From contig CACWHX010000024.1 in NCBI GenBank assembly GCA_902760845.1, positions 1-50,823 on the forward strand: a DNA stretch of 50,823 bases, given 5' to 3'. The notes under the pieces were generated by a model that worked only from the letters and a program-made list of their open reading frames with translations, was not told the DNA's origin and did no database searches. Below are positions 39,239 through 48,210 of this stretch, piece by piece; within the stretch, counting starts at the first letter, position 1; every line of letters starts with the position of its first letter. A program made the translations under genes and the position numbers. Source of the DNA: Oscillospiraceae bacterium. Lineage in GTDB: Bacteria > Bacillota > Clostridia > Oscillospirales > Oscillospiraceae.

Positions 39239-39934
39239 ATGGGCTATTATTACGGAATCGACTATACGTATCTGGTGCTGGTCCTGCCGGCGCTGCTGAT
39301 TGCGCTCATCGCGCAGATTCGCGTGAAGAGCGCGTTCTCCCGCTATTCGAGGGAGCGCAGCGTCAGCGGCCTGACGGGCGCGGAGACGGCACGGCGGATC
39401 CTGGAGGCCAACGGCATCCGCGACGTGCGCATCGAGCATATCTCCGGCGACCTCACCGACCACTATGACCCGACGGAGAAGGTCATCCGCCTGTCGGACA
39501 GCGTCTACGGTGCGCAGACGGTCGCGGCTATCGGCGTCGCGGCGCACGAGACCGGCCACGCCATCCAGTATGACGTGGGCTACGCGCCCATCCACATCCG
39601 TTCGGCGATCATCCCCGCCACGCGCATCGGGTCGATGCTCTCCTGGCCGCTGCTGATCCTCGGGCTGATCTTCAATTTCCAGGCGCTTGTCTGGGCGGGG
39701 ATTCTGCTGTTCAGTCTCATGACGCTGTTTCAGCTCGTGACGCTGCCGGTGGAGTTCAACGCCTCCGCCCGCGCGATGCGCATTCTCGACGGGCGCGGGA
39801 TGCTCACGCGGGAGGAGCTGCAGGGCGCGCGCAAGGTGCTCACGGCCGCGGCGCTGACGTATGTGGCAGCGCTGCTCGTCTCGCTCGCGCAGCTGCTGCG
39901 GCTGCTGCTCCTGTTCGGCAGGAGGAGAAGCTGA
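39239..39934 (+). CDS. YugP-family membrane zinc metallopeptidase
   Basis: 231-aa integral membrane protein of the zinc-dependent peptidase family containing YugP (PF04298 type). N-terminal helix 9-28, zinc motif AAHETGHAIQ at about 101-110 (HEXXH-like HETGH), two or three further helices 130-190 and a C-terminal helix 200-226 ending in GRRRS. Also conserved: SVSGLTGAETARRIL near 41 and LPVEFNASARAM near 164 (the third zinc ligand Glu). ATG at 39239 follows ATGGGAG. Likely a membrane protease, substrate unknown. Own promoter; hairpin follows. Confidence 0.9.
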   Translation: MGYYYGIDYTYLVLVLPALLIALIAQIRVKSAFSRYSRERSVSGLTGAETARRILEANGIRDVRIEHISGDLTDHYDPTEKVIRLSDSVYGAQTVAAIGVAAHETGHAIQYDVGYAPIHIRSAIIPATRIGSMLSWPLLILGLIFNFQALVWAGILLFSLMTLFQLVTLPVEFNASARAMRILDGRGMLTREELQGARKVLTAAALTYVAALLVSLAQLLRLLLLFGRRRS

Positions 39935-39982
39935 CGCAAGCGGCGAGGATCGGCAGCCCGATTCACACTCGCATTTTTATAG

Positions 39983-40007
39983 CGGCGGCGGGATAAAACC
40001 GCCGCCG
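39983..40007 (+). terminator. Hairpin downstream of the YugP-type gene
   Basis: Stem CGGCGGCGG/CCGCCGCCG with loop GATAAAA, about 50 nt past the stop. Little T after it, so weak evidence for intrinsic termination. Confidence 0.45.
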
Positions 40008-40072
40008 TTCGACATGCTTCACCCCGCGCAGGCTGTATACTGGTGTCAAACGGACGGCGGGGAGGAAGAACC

Positions 40073-40141
40073 ATGAAGCAATTGCGGATATTTGTGATCG
40101 GGATGCTTTTGATGCAGGTGCTCTCATGCGGTGTGTCATAA
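40073..40141 (+). CDS. 22-aa mini-lipoprotein or truncated lipoprotein
   Basis: A short ORF, ATG at 40073, with a strong Shine-Dalgarno (GGGGAGGAAGAACC) and a TATACT -10-like site at 40036-40041. The peptide MKQLRIFVIGMLLMQVLSCG... is a complete lipoprotein signal peptide with lipobox VLSC at 16-19, then stops three residues past the Cys (GVS). If processed, the product would be a four-residue lipopeptide CGVS, and the released signal peptide a small hydrophobic peptide. Alternatively it is the remnant of a longer lipoprotein cut off by the palindromic repeat that begins seven bases downstream. The function is unknown. Confidence 0.45.
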   Translation: MKQLRIFVIGMLLMQVLSCGVS

Positions 40142-40147
40142 ACGGAA

Positions 40148-40173
40148 CTGTCGAAAAACAAGTTTTCCGACAG
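40148..40173. repeat. TGTCGAAAAAC palindrome, copy 5
   Basis: CTGTCGAAAAAC/GTTTTCCGACAG inverted repeat directly after the mini-lipoprotein ORF and before the terminator hairpin of the converging gene. Confidence 0.6.
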
Positions 40174-40177
40174 ACGC

Positions 40178-40209
40178 GACGGCCCGCCCCCACTTCGGGG
40201 CGGGCCGTC
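40178..40209 (-). terminator. Hairpin at the end of the E2-like gene
   Basis: Perfect 13-bp stem GACGGCCCGCCCC/GGGGCGGGCCGTC with a 6-nt loop, 11 nt past the stop of the E2-like gene. The T-rich part of the adjoining palindrome follows in the minus direction. Confidence 0.6.
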
Positions 40210-40220
40210 GGCCTGTCCGA

Positions 40221-41096
40221 TCAAAAGATGTCCTCTACGACCTTCTCCGGCGGCAGCTCCAGCTCCTCCGGGCGGCGCAGATATTTCTTAAAATACTTAA
40301 ACGCCATCGCGAAATCATATCCGTCGCAGATGCGCTCGTCGGCGTTGATCTTATAGTCGATGTATTTGCGCTCCACCAGGTTTCCGGACTTGTCCAGCTC
40401 CACGGCCTTGCGCTTGGCGCCGAACGCGATGAACGCCGGCAGCGTGCCGAAGTTATAGATGTGGTGATAGACCGGGCCGATGCCGAGGGAGCCGAGATCG
40501 GTGATAATCATGGAGCCGTGGAAGGGGCTCGCGTCCAGAAGCGACTGCGGGAGCAGGTCGAAATAATCCAGGACGCGGATGATGGTGATGGCGAAGCGCA
40601 GCAGGAACCGCGGCAGCTTCGTCAGCGCGCCGGCCACCCGTTCGGTGTTGTTGTCCTCCTCGCTGGTTTTGATCTCGTCGATCTTCTCGTTCATTTTATG
40701 GTACACGTCGAATACCGTGTCATAGGGGTCGAGCACGACCTTGATCGTCGTCTCTCCGGCGTCGCTCGACATGCCGTGCCGCACCGTGAGCACCACCTCG
40801 ATGTTGTTGCGCGCGTAAATACGCCGCCCGGCGATGAACCGGTTCACGACCGGCCGCTGCGACGCCACGCGCACGTAGGACGCGATGAACAGGTGCAGAT
40901 AGCCCAGGCCCTTGTAGCCCTCCTTCCGCTTTGCGCGCAGCCAGCGATCCGTCTCGGTGACCTCCACCGCGTCGGAGAACTGATTGCAGGCGTCGATCCT
41001 CATCGCCATGATATAAGGGATAAATTGATAAAACGCCCCCAGCGAGCGGAGCAGGCGGCCGTCCCTGCGGTCGCCGAAGCGTTTGCGATTCGCCAT
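40221..41096 (-). CDS. E2/CAT-like acyltransferase homologue without the catalytic His
   Basis: 291-aa protein related to the catalytic domain of 2-oxoacid dehydrogenase E2 components and chloramphenicol acetyltransferase, but free-standing: no lipoyl or subunit-binding domain. Visible family pieces include MIITDLGSLGIGPVYHHIYNFGT near 189-210 (E2-type sheet) and the C-terminal motif DERICDGYDFAMAF near 256. In active E2 enzymes this motif is HRxxDG; here the position of the catalytic His carries Glu (ERICDG), while Asp and Gly remain. It may use other chemistry or act as a binding or scaffold protein. ATG at 41096 follows GGAGGG. Own promoter; monocistronic. Confidence 0.8.
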   Translation of the reverse strand: MANRKRFGDRRDGRLLRSLGAFYQFIPYIMAMRIDACNQFSDAVEVTETDRWLRAKRKEGYKGLGYLHLFIASYVRVASQRPVVNRFIAGRRIYARNNIEVVLTVRHGMSSDAGETTIKVVLDPYDTVFDVYHKMNEKIDEIKTSEEDNNTERVAGALTKLPRFLLRFAITIIRVLDYFDLLPQSLLDASPFHGSMIITDLGSLGIGPVYHHIYNFGTLPAFIAFGAKRKAVELDKSGNLVERKYIDYKINADERICDGYDFAMAFKYFKKYLRRPEELELPPEKVVEDIF

Positions 41097-41138
41097 CGGG
41101 AATCCCTCCAGAGTAGTTCAATTTTTTTAACAAAAAAG

Positions 41139-41167
41139 ATTATAACCTACTTTCATCGTTCTGGCAA
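41139..41167 (-). promoter_or_regulatory. Promoter of the E2-like gene
   Basis: Minus strand TTGCCA (41162-41167), 17-bp spacer, TATAAT (41139-41144). Confidence 0.8.
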
Positions 41168-41217
41168 GAGATTCGACATCTATTTTTTCGCGCGGGGGGA
41201 AAATTCAGAAAATTGAA

Positions 41218-41298
41218 GAAATTTAATAAATTTCAGCACTTTGTTTGAAAACGGCCCGATTTCGGCGTGCTATATTGTCATTTTTATGTCAATATAGC
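41218..41298. promoter_or_regulatory. AT-rich region with two operator-like dyads
   Basis: The 389-bp gap before the V-ATPase operon is AT-rich in contrast to its surroundings and has two perfect dyads: GAAATTT-AAT-AAATTTC (41218-41234) and TGCTATATTG-N12-CAATATAGCA (41268-41299). They lie 75-155 bp upstream of the operon's -35 and may bind regulators; no known consensus was recognised. No ORF or RNA gene was seen here. Confidence 0.4.
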
Positions 41299-41373
41299 AA
41301 AAAGCCTAACATTATCAACACATTTTTAACGACGATGTCAGAAATTAAATTAGCGAAATTTGACTAAAATCAC

Positions 41374-41402
41374 TTGCGAAATAACCCGAAATAGTATACT
41401 AT
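41374..41402 (+). promoter_or_regulatory. Promoter of the V-type ATPase operon
   Basis: TTGCGA (41374-41379), 17-bp spacer, TACTAT (41397-41402); an overlapping TATACT at 41395 would give 15 bp. The leader is about 75 nt. Confidence 0.6.
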
Positions 41403-41485
41403 ATTCACATTGCATATGCATTGCCGATAAAACGGAGCTGCGATGCATAGAGTTGATATCTGAAACGCGGTCGGGAGGTGTGTAA

Positions 41486-41800
41486 ATGTCATTTGAAGCA
41501 ATCACTGCAGTCCAGGAGGCGGAGGAGCGCGCGAAGCAAATCAAAGCGGAAGCTGCCCAGGCCGCCGCCGAGGCTGTGGAGGCGGCACAGGCGGACGGAA
41601 AGGCTGCGGTGGACGCTGCGCTGAAAAAGGCGCAGGATGAGCTGCAGACGCTCCGTGCAAAGTCTGACGAGAAGGCCAGAACGGATGCCGAAGCGCTGGC
41701 GGCAAACACCAAGAACAGAGAAGCCGCTATGCGCACGCGCGCGAAAACCAGGCTGGACCAGGCGGCCTCACTCATCGTGGAAAGGATCGTGAACGGCTGA
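41486..41800 (+). CDS. ntpF: V-type ATPase peripheral-stalk subunit G/H (E. hirae NtpF)
   Basis: 104-aa Ala/Glu/Lys-rich coiled coil over almost its full length (SFEAITAVQEAEERAKQIKAEAAQAAAEAVEAAQ...), forming the peripheral stalk with subunit E and preventing the catalytic head from turning with the rotor. First gene of the operon; its stop overlaps the next ATG by one base (TGATG). ATG at 41486 follows GGGAGGTGTGTAA. Low-complexity sequence means identification relies on length, position and order; the order matches E. hirae ntpFIKECGABD. Confidence 0.88.
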   Translation: MSFEAITAVQEAEERAKQIKAEAAQAAAEAVEAAQADGKAAVDAALKKAQDELQTLRAKSDEKARTDAEALAANTKNREAAMRTRAKTRLDQAASLIVERIVNG

Positions 41801-43782
41801 TGGCCATCGTAAAAATGAAAAAGCTGCAGCTCATGGTCGTCCGCGCCCAGAAGGAGGCGCTGCTCCGCGATCTGATGCTGCTCGGCTGCGTTTCGGTGAC
41901 GGAGCCGGACGCACCGCCGGAGGAGGACGCCGTTTCGTTTTTGCGCCGCGAGTCTGGCCGACTGACGGAGACGCGCGCCGATCAGGCGCGGCTCGTCGGG
42001 GCGCTTGGCCTGCTGGACAAATACGCGCCGGTGAAGACGAAAATGCTCAGCCCGCGTCCGGAGGTGACGGAGGCGGAGTTTCTGGACGACGACGCGCTGC
42101 GGCAGGAGCTGTCCGCCGCGCAGAAGCTGGAGGAGCTGGAGGCGCGGATCCGCCGCGTCGGCAGCGACGAGAGCAAGCTGCGCAGCAGCGTGGAGGCGCT
42201 CCAGCCGTGGGCGACGCTCGATCTCCCGCTGGAGACGACCGGCACGGCGAGCACCGCCGTTTCCTTCGGAACGATTCCCGCCGGGATGGACTTTGCCGAG
42301 GTGCAGCGCGCGCTTGCCGACGCCGCGCCGGAGGCGGAGCTGTTTTCCGTGAGCGCGGACCGGGAAGCGAACTATACCGTGCTTGTATGTTTCAAAGAGG
42401 AGCAGACGGAAGCGCTCGGCGCGCTGCGCCCGTTTGGGTACGCGCTCGCAAGCGTCAGCGGCACGGTCGGCACGGCGCAGGAAAACATTGACGCCGCGCA
42501 GCGGCAGCTCGCGGCGCTCTCCGAGGAGCGCACGGCGCTGGAGGCGGAGGCCGCGTCCTACGCCACGCACCGCGATGCGTTCAAGCTCAGCATTGACCGC
42601 ATGACGGCGAAGATCGGCAAGGCGGAGGCGGAGGAGCAGCTGCTCGGAACGGACAGCGTCGTGCTCATGCGCGGCTGGCTGACCGCGCCGGAGGAAGGAA
42701 AGCTCGAGCAGGTCCTCAACCGGTACGATTGCTCCTGGGAGCTCTCGGACCCGACCGAGGACGAATACCCGGACGTTCCGGTCAAGCTGCAGAACAACAC
42801 CTTCAGCGAGCCGCTGAACGTGGTCACGAACATGTACAGCCTGCCGGCTTACGGGACGGTCGATCCCAACCCGCTGATGGCGCCGTTTTTCATCCTGTTT
42901 TACGGCATCATGATGGCGGACATGGGCTATGGCCTCATTATGATCCTCGCGGCGCTCATCGTGAAGAGCCGGATCAAGCCCAAGCGCGGCACGAAGTATT
43001 TTATGAATCTGCTGCTGGAGGGCGGCATCGCCACCTTTGTCATGGGCATTCTGACGGGCGGGTTCTTTGGCAACACCATTCCCACGCTTGCGGAGATGTT
43101 CGGGAACAAAAATCCGCAGCTCGGCCTGTTTACAAACCCGCTGATCGACCCGCTGTCGGATACGACGCTGGTGCTGGTCGGCTCGATGGTGCTCGGCTTT
43201 ATCCAGCTTTGCACCGGCATGATTGTGAACATGGTGAAGAAGGCGCGCGCCGGCGACCTGGCCGGCGGGATCTGGGACGAGGGGACCTGGTTCGTCATCT
43301 TTGCGGGCCTGGCGCTCTTCATCCTGAAGATCGGCAACGTCGGCGGGGTGCCCGTGGTGCTGTGCATCGGCGGCCTGATGCTGATTTACGGCTCGGGGCG
43401 CGAGGCCAAGGGCATCGGCAAAGTCACGGCAGTGTTCGGCGCGCTGTATAACGGCGTGACCGGCTGGTTCGGCGACATTTTGTCATATTCCCGTCTGATG
43501 GCGCTCATGCTTGCCGGCAGCGTCATCGCGCAGGTGTTCAATACGCTTGCGTCCATGCCGTCGAGCGGCGGCGTGAGCGTGATCTCCATCCTCGTGTTCC
43601 TGATTATTTTCCTGATCGGACACGCGCTGAACTTCGGCCTGAACCTGCTGGGCTGCTTTGTACATGACCTGCGTCTGCAGTGCCTGGAGTTCTTCGGCAA
43701 GTTTTATGAGGACGGCGGCAAGCCGTTCCGTCCGCTGGAGATCAACACCAAATATGTGGATGTGGAAGGACACGACTTCTGA
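41800..43782 (+). CDS. ntpI: V-type ATP synthase subunit I (a subunit)
   Basis: 660-aa stator subunit that with the c-ring forms the ion path. N-terminal cytoplasmic half 1-340 with coiled coils (about 90-125, 230-275); C-terminal half with seven or eight transmembrane helices from FFILFYGIMMADMGYGL near 365 on. The conserved Arg of the ion path lies in SYSRLMALMLAGS at R565. Normal length for bacterial I subunits. Followed by ntpK after 48 nt. Confidence 0.95.
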   Translation: MAIVKMKKLQLMVVRAQKEALLRDLMLLGCVSVTEPDAPPEEDAVSFLRRESGRLTETRADQARLVGALGLLDKYAPVKTKMLSPRPEVTEAEFLDDDALRQELSAAQKLEELEARIRRVGSDESKLRSSVEALQPWATLDLPLETTGTASTAVSFGTIPAGMDFAEVQRALADAAPEAELFSVSADREANYTVLVCFKEEQTEALGALRPFGYALASVSGTVGTAQENIDAAQRQLAALSEERTALEAEAASYATHRDAFKLSIDRMTAKIGKAEAEEQLLGTDSVVLMRGWLTAPEEGKLEQVLNRYDCSWELSDPTEDEYPDVPVKLQNNTFSEPLNVVTNMYSLPAYGTVDPNPLMAPFFILFYGIMMADMGYGLIMILAALIVKSRIKPKRGTKYFMNLLLEGGIATFVMGILTGGFFGNTIPTLAEMFGNKNPQLGLFTNPLIDPLSDTTLVLVGSMVLGFIQLCTGMIVNMVKKARAGDLAGGIWDEGTWFVIFAGLALFILKIGNVGGVPVVLCIGGLMLIYGSGREAKGIGKVTAVFGALYNGVTGWFGDILSYSRLMALMLAGSVIAQVFNTLASMPSSGGVSVISILVFLIIFLIGHALNFGLNLLGCFVHDLRLQCLEFFGKFYEDGGKPFRPLEINTKYVDVEGHDF

Positions 43783-43806
43783 TTCATCGTAAGCAATTTT
43801 TTGTGA

Positions 43807-44307
<501 letters not shown>

Positions 44308-44351
44308 AAGAACGGGAAACCATAAGCCCTTTTCAACAGAAGGGAGAACGT

Positions 44352-44951
44352 ATGACTGGTATTGAAAAAATCACCGGGCGCATTGAAGCGGACGCCAGAG
44401 CGGAGGCCGCCGCCATCACGGCGGAGGCGAACGCCAGGTGCGCGGAGATTCGCGCGGAATACGAGAAGAAGGCGCAGGACACCTATTGGGAGCGCGTCCG
44501 CGCCGGCGTGAAGGAATGCGAGGACCGCGTGGAGCGCATGGGACGCATGGCCGAGATGGAGGCGAAAAAGAGCACGCTCAGTCTCAAGCAGGACATGGTC
44601 AACGAGGCGTTCGCGCGCGCGATTGACCAGGTGTGCGACATGCCGCAGGACGAATATGTCGCGGCGATGGCGAAGCTTGTGGCCAAGGCCGCGGTGAGCG
44701 GCTCCGAGGCGGTCGTGTTCAACGCGCGCGACAAGGCGCGCTGCGGCGGCGAGATCGTCGCGGCGGCCAACGCGCTCCTTGCGCAGGGCGGAAGACAGGC
44801 GGCGCTCACCGTGAGCGGCGAGACGCGCGAGATCCGCGCCGGCTTCGTGCTGCAGCAGGGCGACGTGGAGGTCAACTGCGCGGTGGAGGTGCTTGCGGAG
44901 CTCAGCCGCAGCGATCTCGCGTCTCAGGTCGCGGCCGCGATGTTCGACTGA
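44352..44951 (+). CDS. ntpE: V-type ATPase peripheral-stalk subunit E
   Basis: 199-aa stator subunit. N-terminal half (5-105) is a long coiled coil (ITGRIEADARAEAAAITAEANARCAEIR...) that pairs with the G/H subunit; C-terminal globular part about 110-199 contacts the head. ATG at 44352 follows AGGGAGAACGT. It lies 44 nt after ntpK and 84 nt before ntpC, the longer gap containing a small CTCCGCG/CGCGGAG hairpin at 44960-44976. Confidence 0.93.
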   Translation: MTGIEKITGRIEADARAEAAAITAEANARCAEIRAEYEKKAQDTYWERVRAGVKECEDRVERMGRMAEMEAKKSTLSLKQDMVNEAFARAIDQVCDMPQDEYVAAMAKLVAKAAVSGSEAVVFNARDKARCGGEIVAAANALLAQGGRQAALTVSGETREIRAGFVLQQGDVEVNCAVEVLAELSRSDLASQVAAAMFD

Positions 44952-45035
44952 TCGCCCGGCTCCGCGCTTCGCGGAGTGGACGCACATCCTAGATGGGGCG
45001 CCCGGCAGCGGACGCCGCATGAGGGAGGAACGGAT

Positions 45036-46037
45036 TTGTCTAAAGTAAACGATACAAATTACCTTGCGCTTACGGCCATGCTGGCCGCCCGCGAGAATCG
45101 CATGCTCAACGCCGAGCGTATGGAGCGCATGCTCGACGCCCCCACGGACGACGAGGCGGCCAAGACGCTTGAGGAGTGCGGCTACGGCGACCTCTCCGGT
45201 ATGAGCGCGAAAGAGGTCAACGCGGCGCTGGAGGAGCATATTGCGGCAGTGTTCACAGAGGTGGAGGGCATGGTCCCCGAGCCGGAGCTGGTGCAGATGT
45301 TCCGCCTGAAATACGACTTTCACAACGTCAAGACGCTCATCAAGGCGCAGGCCGCCGGGACGGACGGCACGGCGCTGCTGTCCGGGCGGGCCAATGTGCA
45401 GCCGGGCGTTCTGCAGACGGCGTTTGTGAGCGGCGAATATCAGGACGTGCCGCCGGAGCTGGCGGAGACCATGCAGGATGCGGCGGGCATTCTCGCGCGC
45501 ACCTCCAACCCGCAGCTCGCGGACTTCGCGCTGGACCGGGCGTATTTTGAGCAGCTTCGCGCGCTGGCCGGGGCTGTGAACGACGGCGGCTTCGCGGCGA
45601 ATTATGTCAGACTGCAGATCGACAGCGCAAACCTGCGCGCCGTGGTGCGCACGCATCGGATGGGCAAGGACGTGGACTTTCTGCGTCTGGCGCTCGTCCC
45701 GGGCGGCGAGATCGACCCTGACCGCCTGCTTGCCGCGGCGGATTCGTCCGAGTCGCTGCAGGGGCTGTACCACATGACGTGGCTCTCCGCCGCGGCGGAC
45801 GCCGGCGCGGCCGCCATGAACGGCGGAGGACTGACGGCGTTTGAGCTGCTGTGCGACAATGCGCTGGTGGACTATGTCCGCGAGGCGAAGCGGATGCGCT
45901 TCGGCGCGGCGCACGTCGTGGCGTATCTGGCTGCGATGGAGAACGAGACGACGGCCGCCAGAATGATCCTGACGGGGAGACTTTCGGGCCTTGCGCCCGA
46001 CGTCATCCGGGAAAGGCTGCGTGAAACCTATGCTTAA
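45036..46037 (+). CDS. ntpC: V-type ATPase subunit C (rotor collar)
   Basis: 333-aa subunit C/d, a funnel-shaped all-alpha protein linking the central shaft to the c-ring. Characteristic pieces: NYLALTAMLAARENRMLN near 7-24, EMFRLKYDFHNVKTLIKA-like QMFRLKYDFHNVKTLIKAQ near 88, LRAVVRTHRMGKD near 200, and MRFGAAHVVAYLAAMENET near 288. Start is a TTG at 45036, ten nt after GAGGGAGG; an earlier in-frame GTG at 44976 has no such site. Overlaps the next gene by eight bases. Confidence 0.92.
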   Translation: MSKVNDTNYLALTAMLAARENRMLNAERMERMLDAPTDDEAAKTLEECGYGDLSGMSAKEVNAALEEHIAAVFTEVEGMVPEPELVQMFRLKYDFHNVKTLIKAQAAGTDGTALLSGRANVQPGVLQTAFVSGEYQDVPPELAETMQDAAGILARTSNPQLADFALDRAYFEQLRALAGAVNDGGFAANYVRLQIDSANLRAVVRTHRMGKDVDFLRLALVPGGEIDPDRLLAAADSSESLQGLYHMTWLSAAADAGAAAMNGGGLTAFELLCDNALVDYVREAKRMRFGAAHVVAYLAAMENETTAARMILTGRLSGLAPDVIRERLRETYA

Positions 46038-46344
46038 AATTGCGGTTGTCGGCGGCGCGGAGACCGTCATGGGCTTCAAGGCGCTCGGGCTGGAGGCATG
46101 CCCGGTCGCGGACGCGGAGGAAGCCCGCGAGACGCTCCACCGGCTGACGAAGGAGTCTGAGGACTACGCCATCATCTACATCGAGGAGAATCTGGCGAAG
46201 GCCCTCGAACGCGAGATCGACAAATACAAGGATGTCCCGAAGCCGGCGATCATTCTGATCCCCGGCCGGGAGGGGCCGCTCGGCCTCGGCCAGTCCGCGC
46301 TCAAGGCGGCGGTCGAGCGCGCGGTAGGGTCCGATATCCTGTAA
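46030..46344 (+). CDS. ntpG: V-type ATPase central-shaft subunit F (E. hirae NtpG)
   Basis: 104-aa subunit that with D forms the rotating shaft. Family opening MLKIAVVGGAETVMGFKALGLE, IIYIEENLAKAL near 52, and IILIPGREGPLGLG near 75. ATG at 46030 lies within the end of ntpC; a GTG three codons earlier is nearer the GGGAAAGG but less canonical. Named NtpG in E. hirae and AtpF/VatF in other genomes. A 7-bp hairpin (46351-46368) follows in the 93-nt gap before ntpA. Confidence 0.92.
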   Translation: MLKIAVVGGAETVMGFKALGLEACPVADAEEARETLHRLTKESEDYAIIYIEENLAKALEREIDKYKDVPKPAIILIPGREGPLGLGQSALKAAVERAVGSDIL

Positions 46345-46437
46345 GACAGGGTTCCGCTGCTGCGGAACGGCGCGGTTCTCTGTGAGCCGCTTGCGAGGCT
46401 TTTTAGTCTTATCCTTGAATGAAAGGAAGAATGTACA

Positions 46438-48210
46438 TTGAGCGGAACTATTACAAAAGTTTCCGGTCCGCTGGTCGTGGCGAACGGGCTGGCTGACGCC
46501 AACGTCTCCGACGTTGTCCGTGTCGGCGAGCAGCGCCTGATCGGCGAGATCCTGAACATGACCGGCGACAGCGCTTCGATCCAGGTCTATGAGGAGACTT
46601 CCGGACTCGGGCCGGGCGCGGGCGTCGAAACGACCGGGATGCCGCTGTCTGTGGAGCTTGGCCCCGGGATGCTGGAGAACATCTACGACGGCATCCAGCG
46701 CCCGCTGCCGGAGATTCGCGACATGACCGGCTCCACCATCGCGCGCGGCATCGAGGTACCCGCGCTGAATCGGGAGCGCAGATGGCAGTTTGTCCCCACC
46801 CTGGAGGCAGGCGCGGAGGTCGTCGGCGGCGACGTGATCGGCACCGTCCAGGAGACGAGCGCGATTCTGCACAAGATCATGGTGCCGCCCCAGCTGAAGG
46901 GCACGATCAAGAGCATCACCGGGGGCGAGTTCACCGTCGCGGACACGGTCGCCGTGCTGACGGACGCGCAGGGCGTCGAGCATGCGCTGACCATGGTCCA
47001 GCGCTGGCCGGTGCGTATCGCGCGCCCCTATGCGCAGAAGTTTGCGCCCAACAGACCTATGAACAGCGGCCAGCGCATCATCGACACGCTGTTTCCGATC
47101 GCCAAGGGCGGCACGGCCGCCGTCCCCGGCCCGTTCGGCAGCGGCAAGACCGTTGTGCAGCACCAGCTCGCCAAGTGGTCGGACGTGGACATCGTCGTTT
47201 ACATCGGCTGCGGCGAGCGCGGCAACGAGATGACCGACGTTCTGATGGAGTTCCCGGAGCTGACCGACCCGCGCAACGGCGAGCCGCTGATGAAGCGCAC
47301 CGTGCTGATCGCGAACACCTCCGACATGCCCGTCGCGGCGCGCGAGGCGTCCATCTACACCGGCATCACCATCGCGGAGTATTTCCGCGACATGGGCTAC
47401 GATGTCGCCGTCCTGGCCGACTCCACCTCCCGCTGGGCCGAGGCGCTGCGCGAGATGTCCGGCCGTCTGGAGGAGATGCCCGGCGAAGAGGGCTACCCGG
47501 CCTACCTCGCCAGCCGCATTGCCCAGTTCTACGAGCGCGCGGGCTGTGTCCGCTGCATCGGCTCTGACGAGGACCGCCGCGGTTCCGTCACCGCCATCGG
47601 CGCTGTCTCGCCTCCGGGCGGTGATATTTCCGAGCCGGTCTCGCAGGCGACCATGCGCATCGTCAAGGTGTTCTGGTCGCTGGATTCCAGCCTCGCCTAC
47701 GCCCGCCACTTCCCGGCCATCAACTGGCTGACCTCCTATTCGCTGTATGTCGAGTCGCTCCAGCCGTGGTATGAGGCCACGTTCGGCGCGGATTACATGA
47801 AAAACCGCAGCCAGGCGATGAGCATCCTGCAGCAGGAATCCGAGCTGCAGGAGATCGTCCGCCTCGTCGGCCAGGACGCGCTGGGCGCCTCTGACCGGCT
47901 CACGATGGAGACGGCCAAGATGCTCCGCGAGGACTTCCTCCAGCAGAACGCCTTTGCCGATATCGACAGCTATTCCGAGTATCGCCGGCAGTTTTTGCTG
48001 ATGCAGCTCATCTTGCAGTATGACGCGCTCTGCCGCGACGCGCTGGAGAAAAACGCGCCGATGCAGAAGCTGTTTGCCATCCCTGCCCGCGTCGAGATCG
48101 GCCGCGCCAAGAGCGTGCCGAACGACGAATATGAGACTGTGTACGCCCAGATCGGCGCGGATATGACGGCGCAGATCAAGGAGATTGTTGCCGGAGGTGA
48201 GGAGCAGTGA
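46438..48210 (+). CDS. ntpA: V-type ATP synthase subunit A (catalytic)
   Basis: 590-aa catalytic subunit; three copies alternate with B. Contains the A-subunit-specific insertion about 110-190, Walker [10 protein letters not shown] at 231-239, [19 protein letters not shown] near 257 (catalytic Glu), Walker B-type [24 protein letters not shown] near 323, and [13 protein letters not shown] near 391. The start is TTG at 46438, seven nt past AAAGGAAG; an ATG at 46431 is out of frame. The stop overlaps the ntpB GTG (GTGA). Confidence 0.97.
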   Translation: MSGTITKVSGPLVVANGLADANVSDVVRVGEQRLIGEILNMTGDSASIQVYEETSGLGPGAGVETTGMPLSVELGPGMLENIYDGIQRPLPEIRDMTGSTIARGIEVPALNRERRWQFVPTLEAGAEVVGGDVIGTVQETSAILHKIMVPPQLKGTIKSITGGEFTVADTVAVLTDAQGVEHALTMVQRWPVRIARPYAQKFAPNRPMNSGQRIIDTLFPIAKGGTAAVPGPFGSGKTVVQHQLAKWSDVDIVVYIGCGERGNEMTDVLMEFPELTDPRNGEPLMKRTVLIANTSDMPVAAREASIYTGITIAEYFRDMGYDVAVLADSTSRWAEALREMSGRLEEMPGEEGYPAYLASRIAQFYERAGCVRCIGSDEDRRGSVTAIGAVSPPGGDISEPVSQATMRIVKVFWSLDSSLAYARHFPAINWLTSYSLYVESLQPWYEATFGADYMKNRSQAMSILQQESELQEIVRLVGQDALGASDRLTMETAKMLREDFLQQNAFADIDSYSEYRRQFLLMQLILQYDALCRDALEKNAPMQKLFAIPARVEIGRAKSVPNDEYETVYAQIGADMTAQIKEIVAGGEEQ

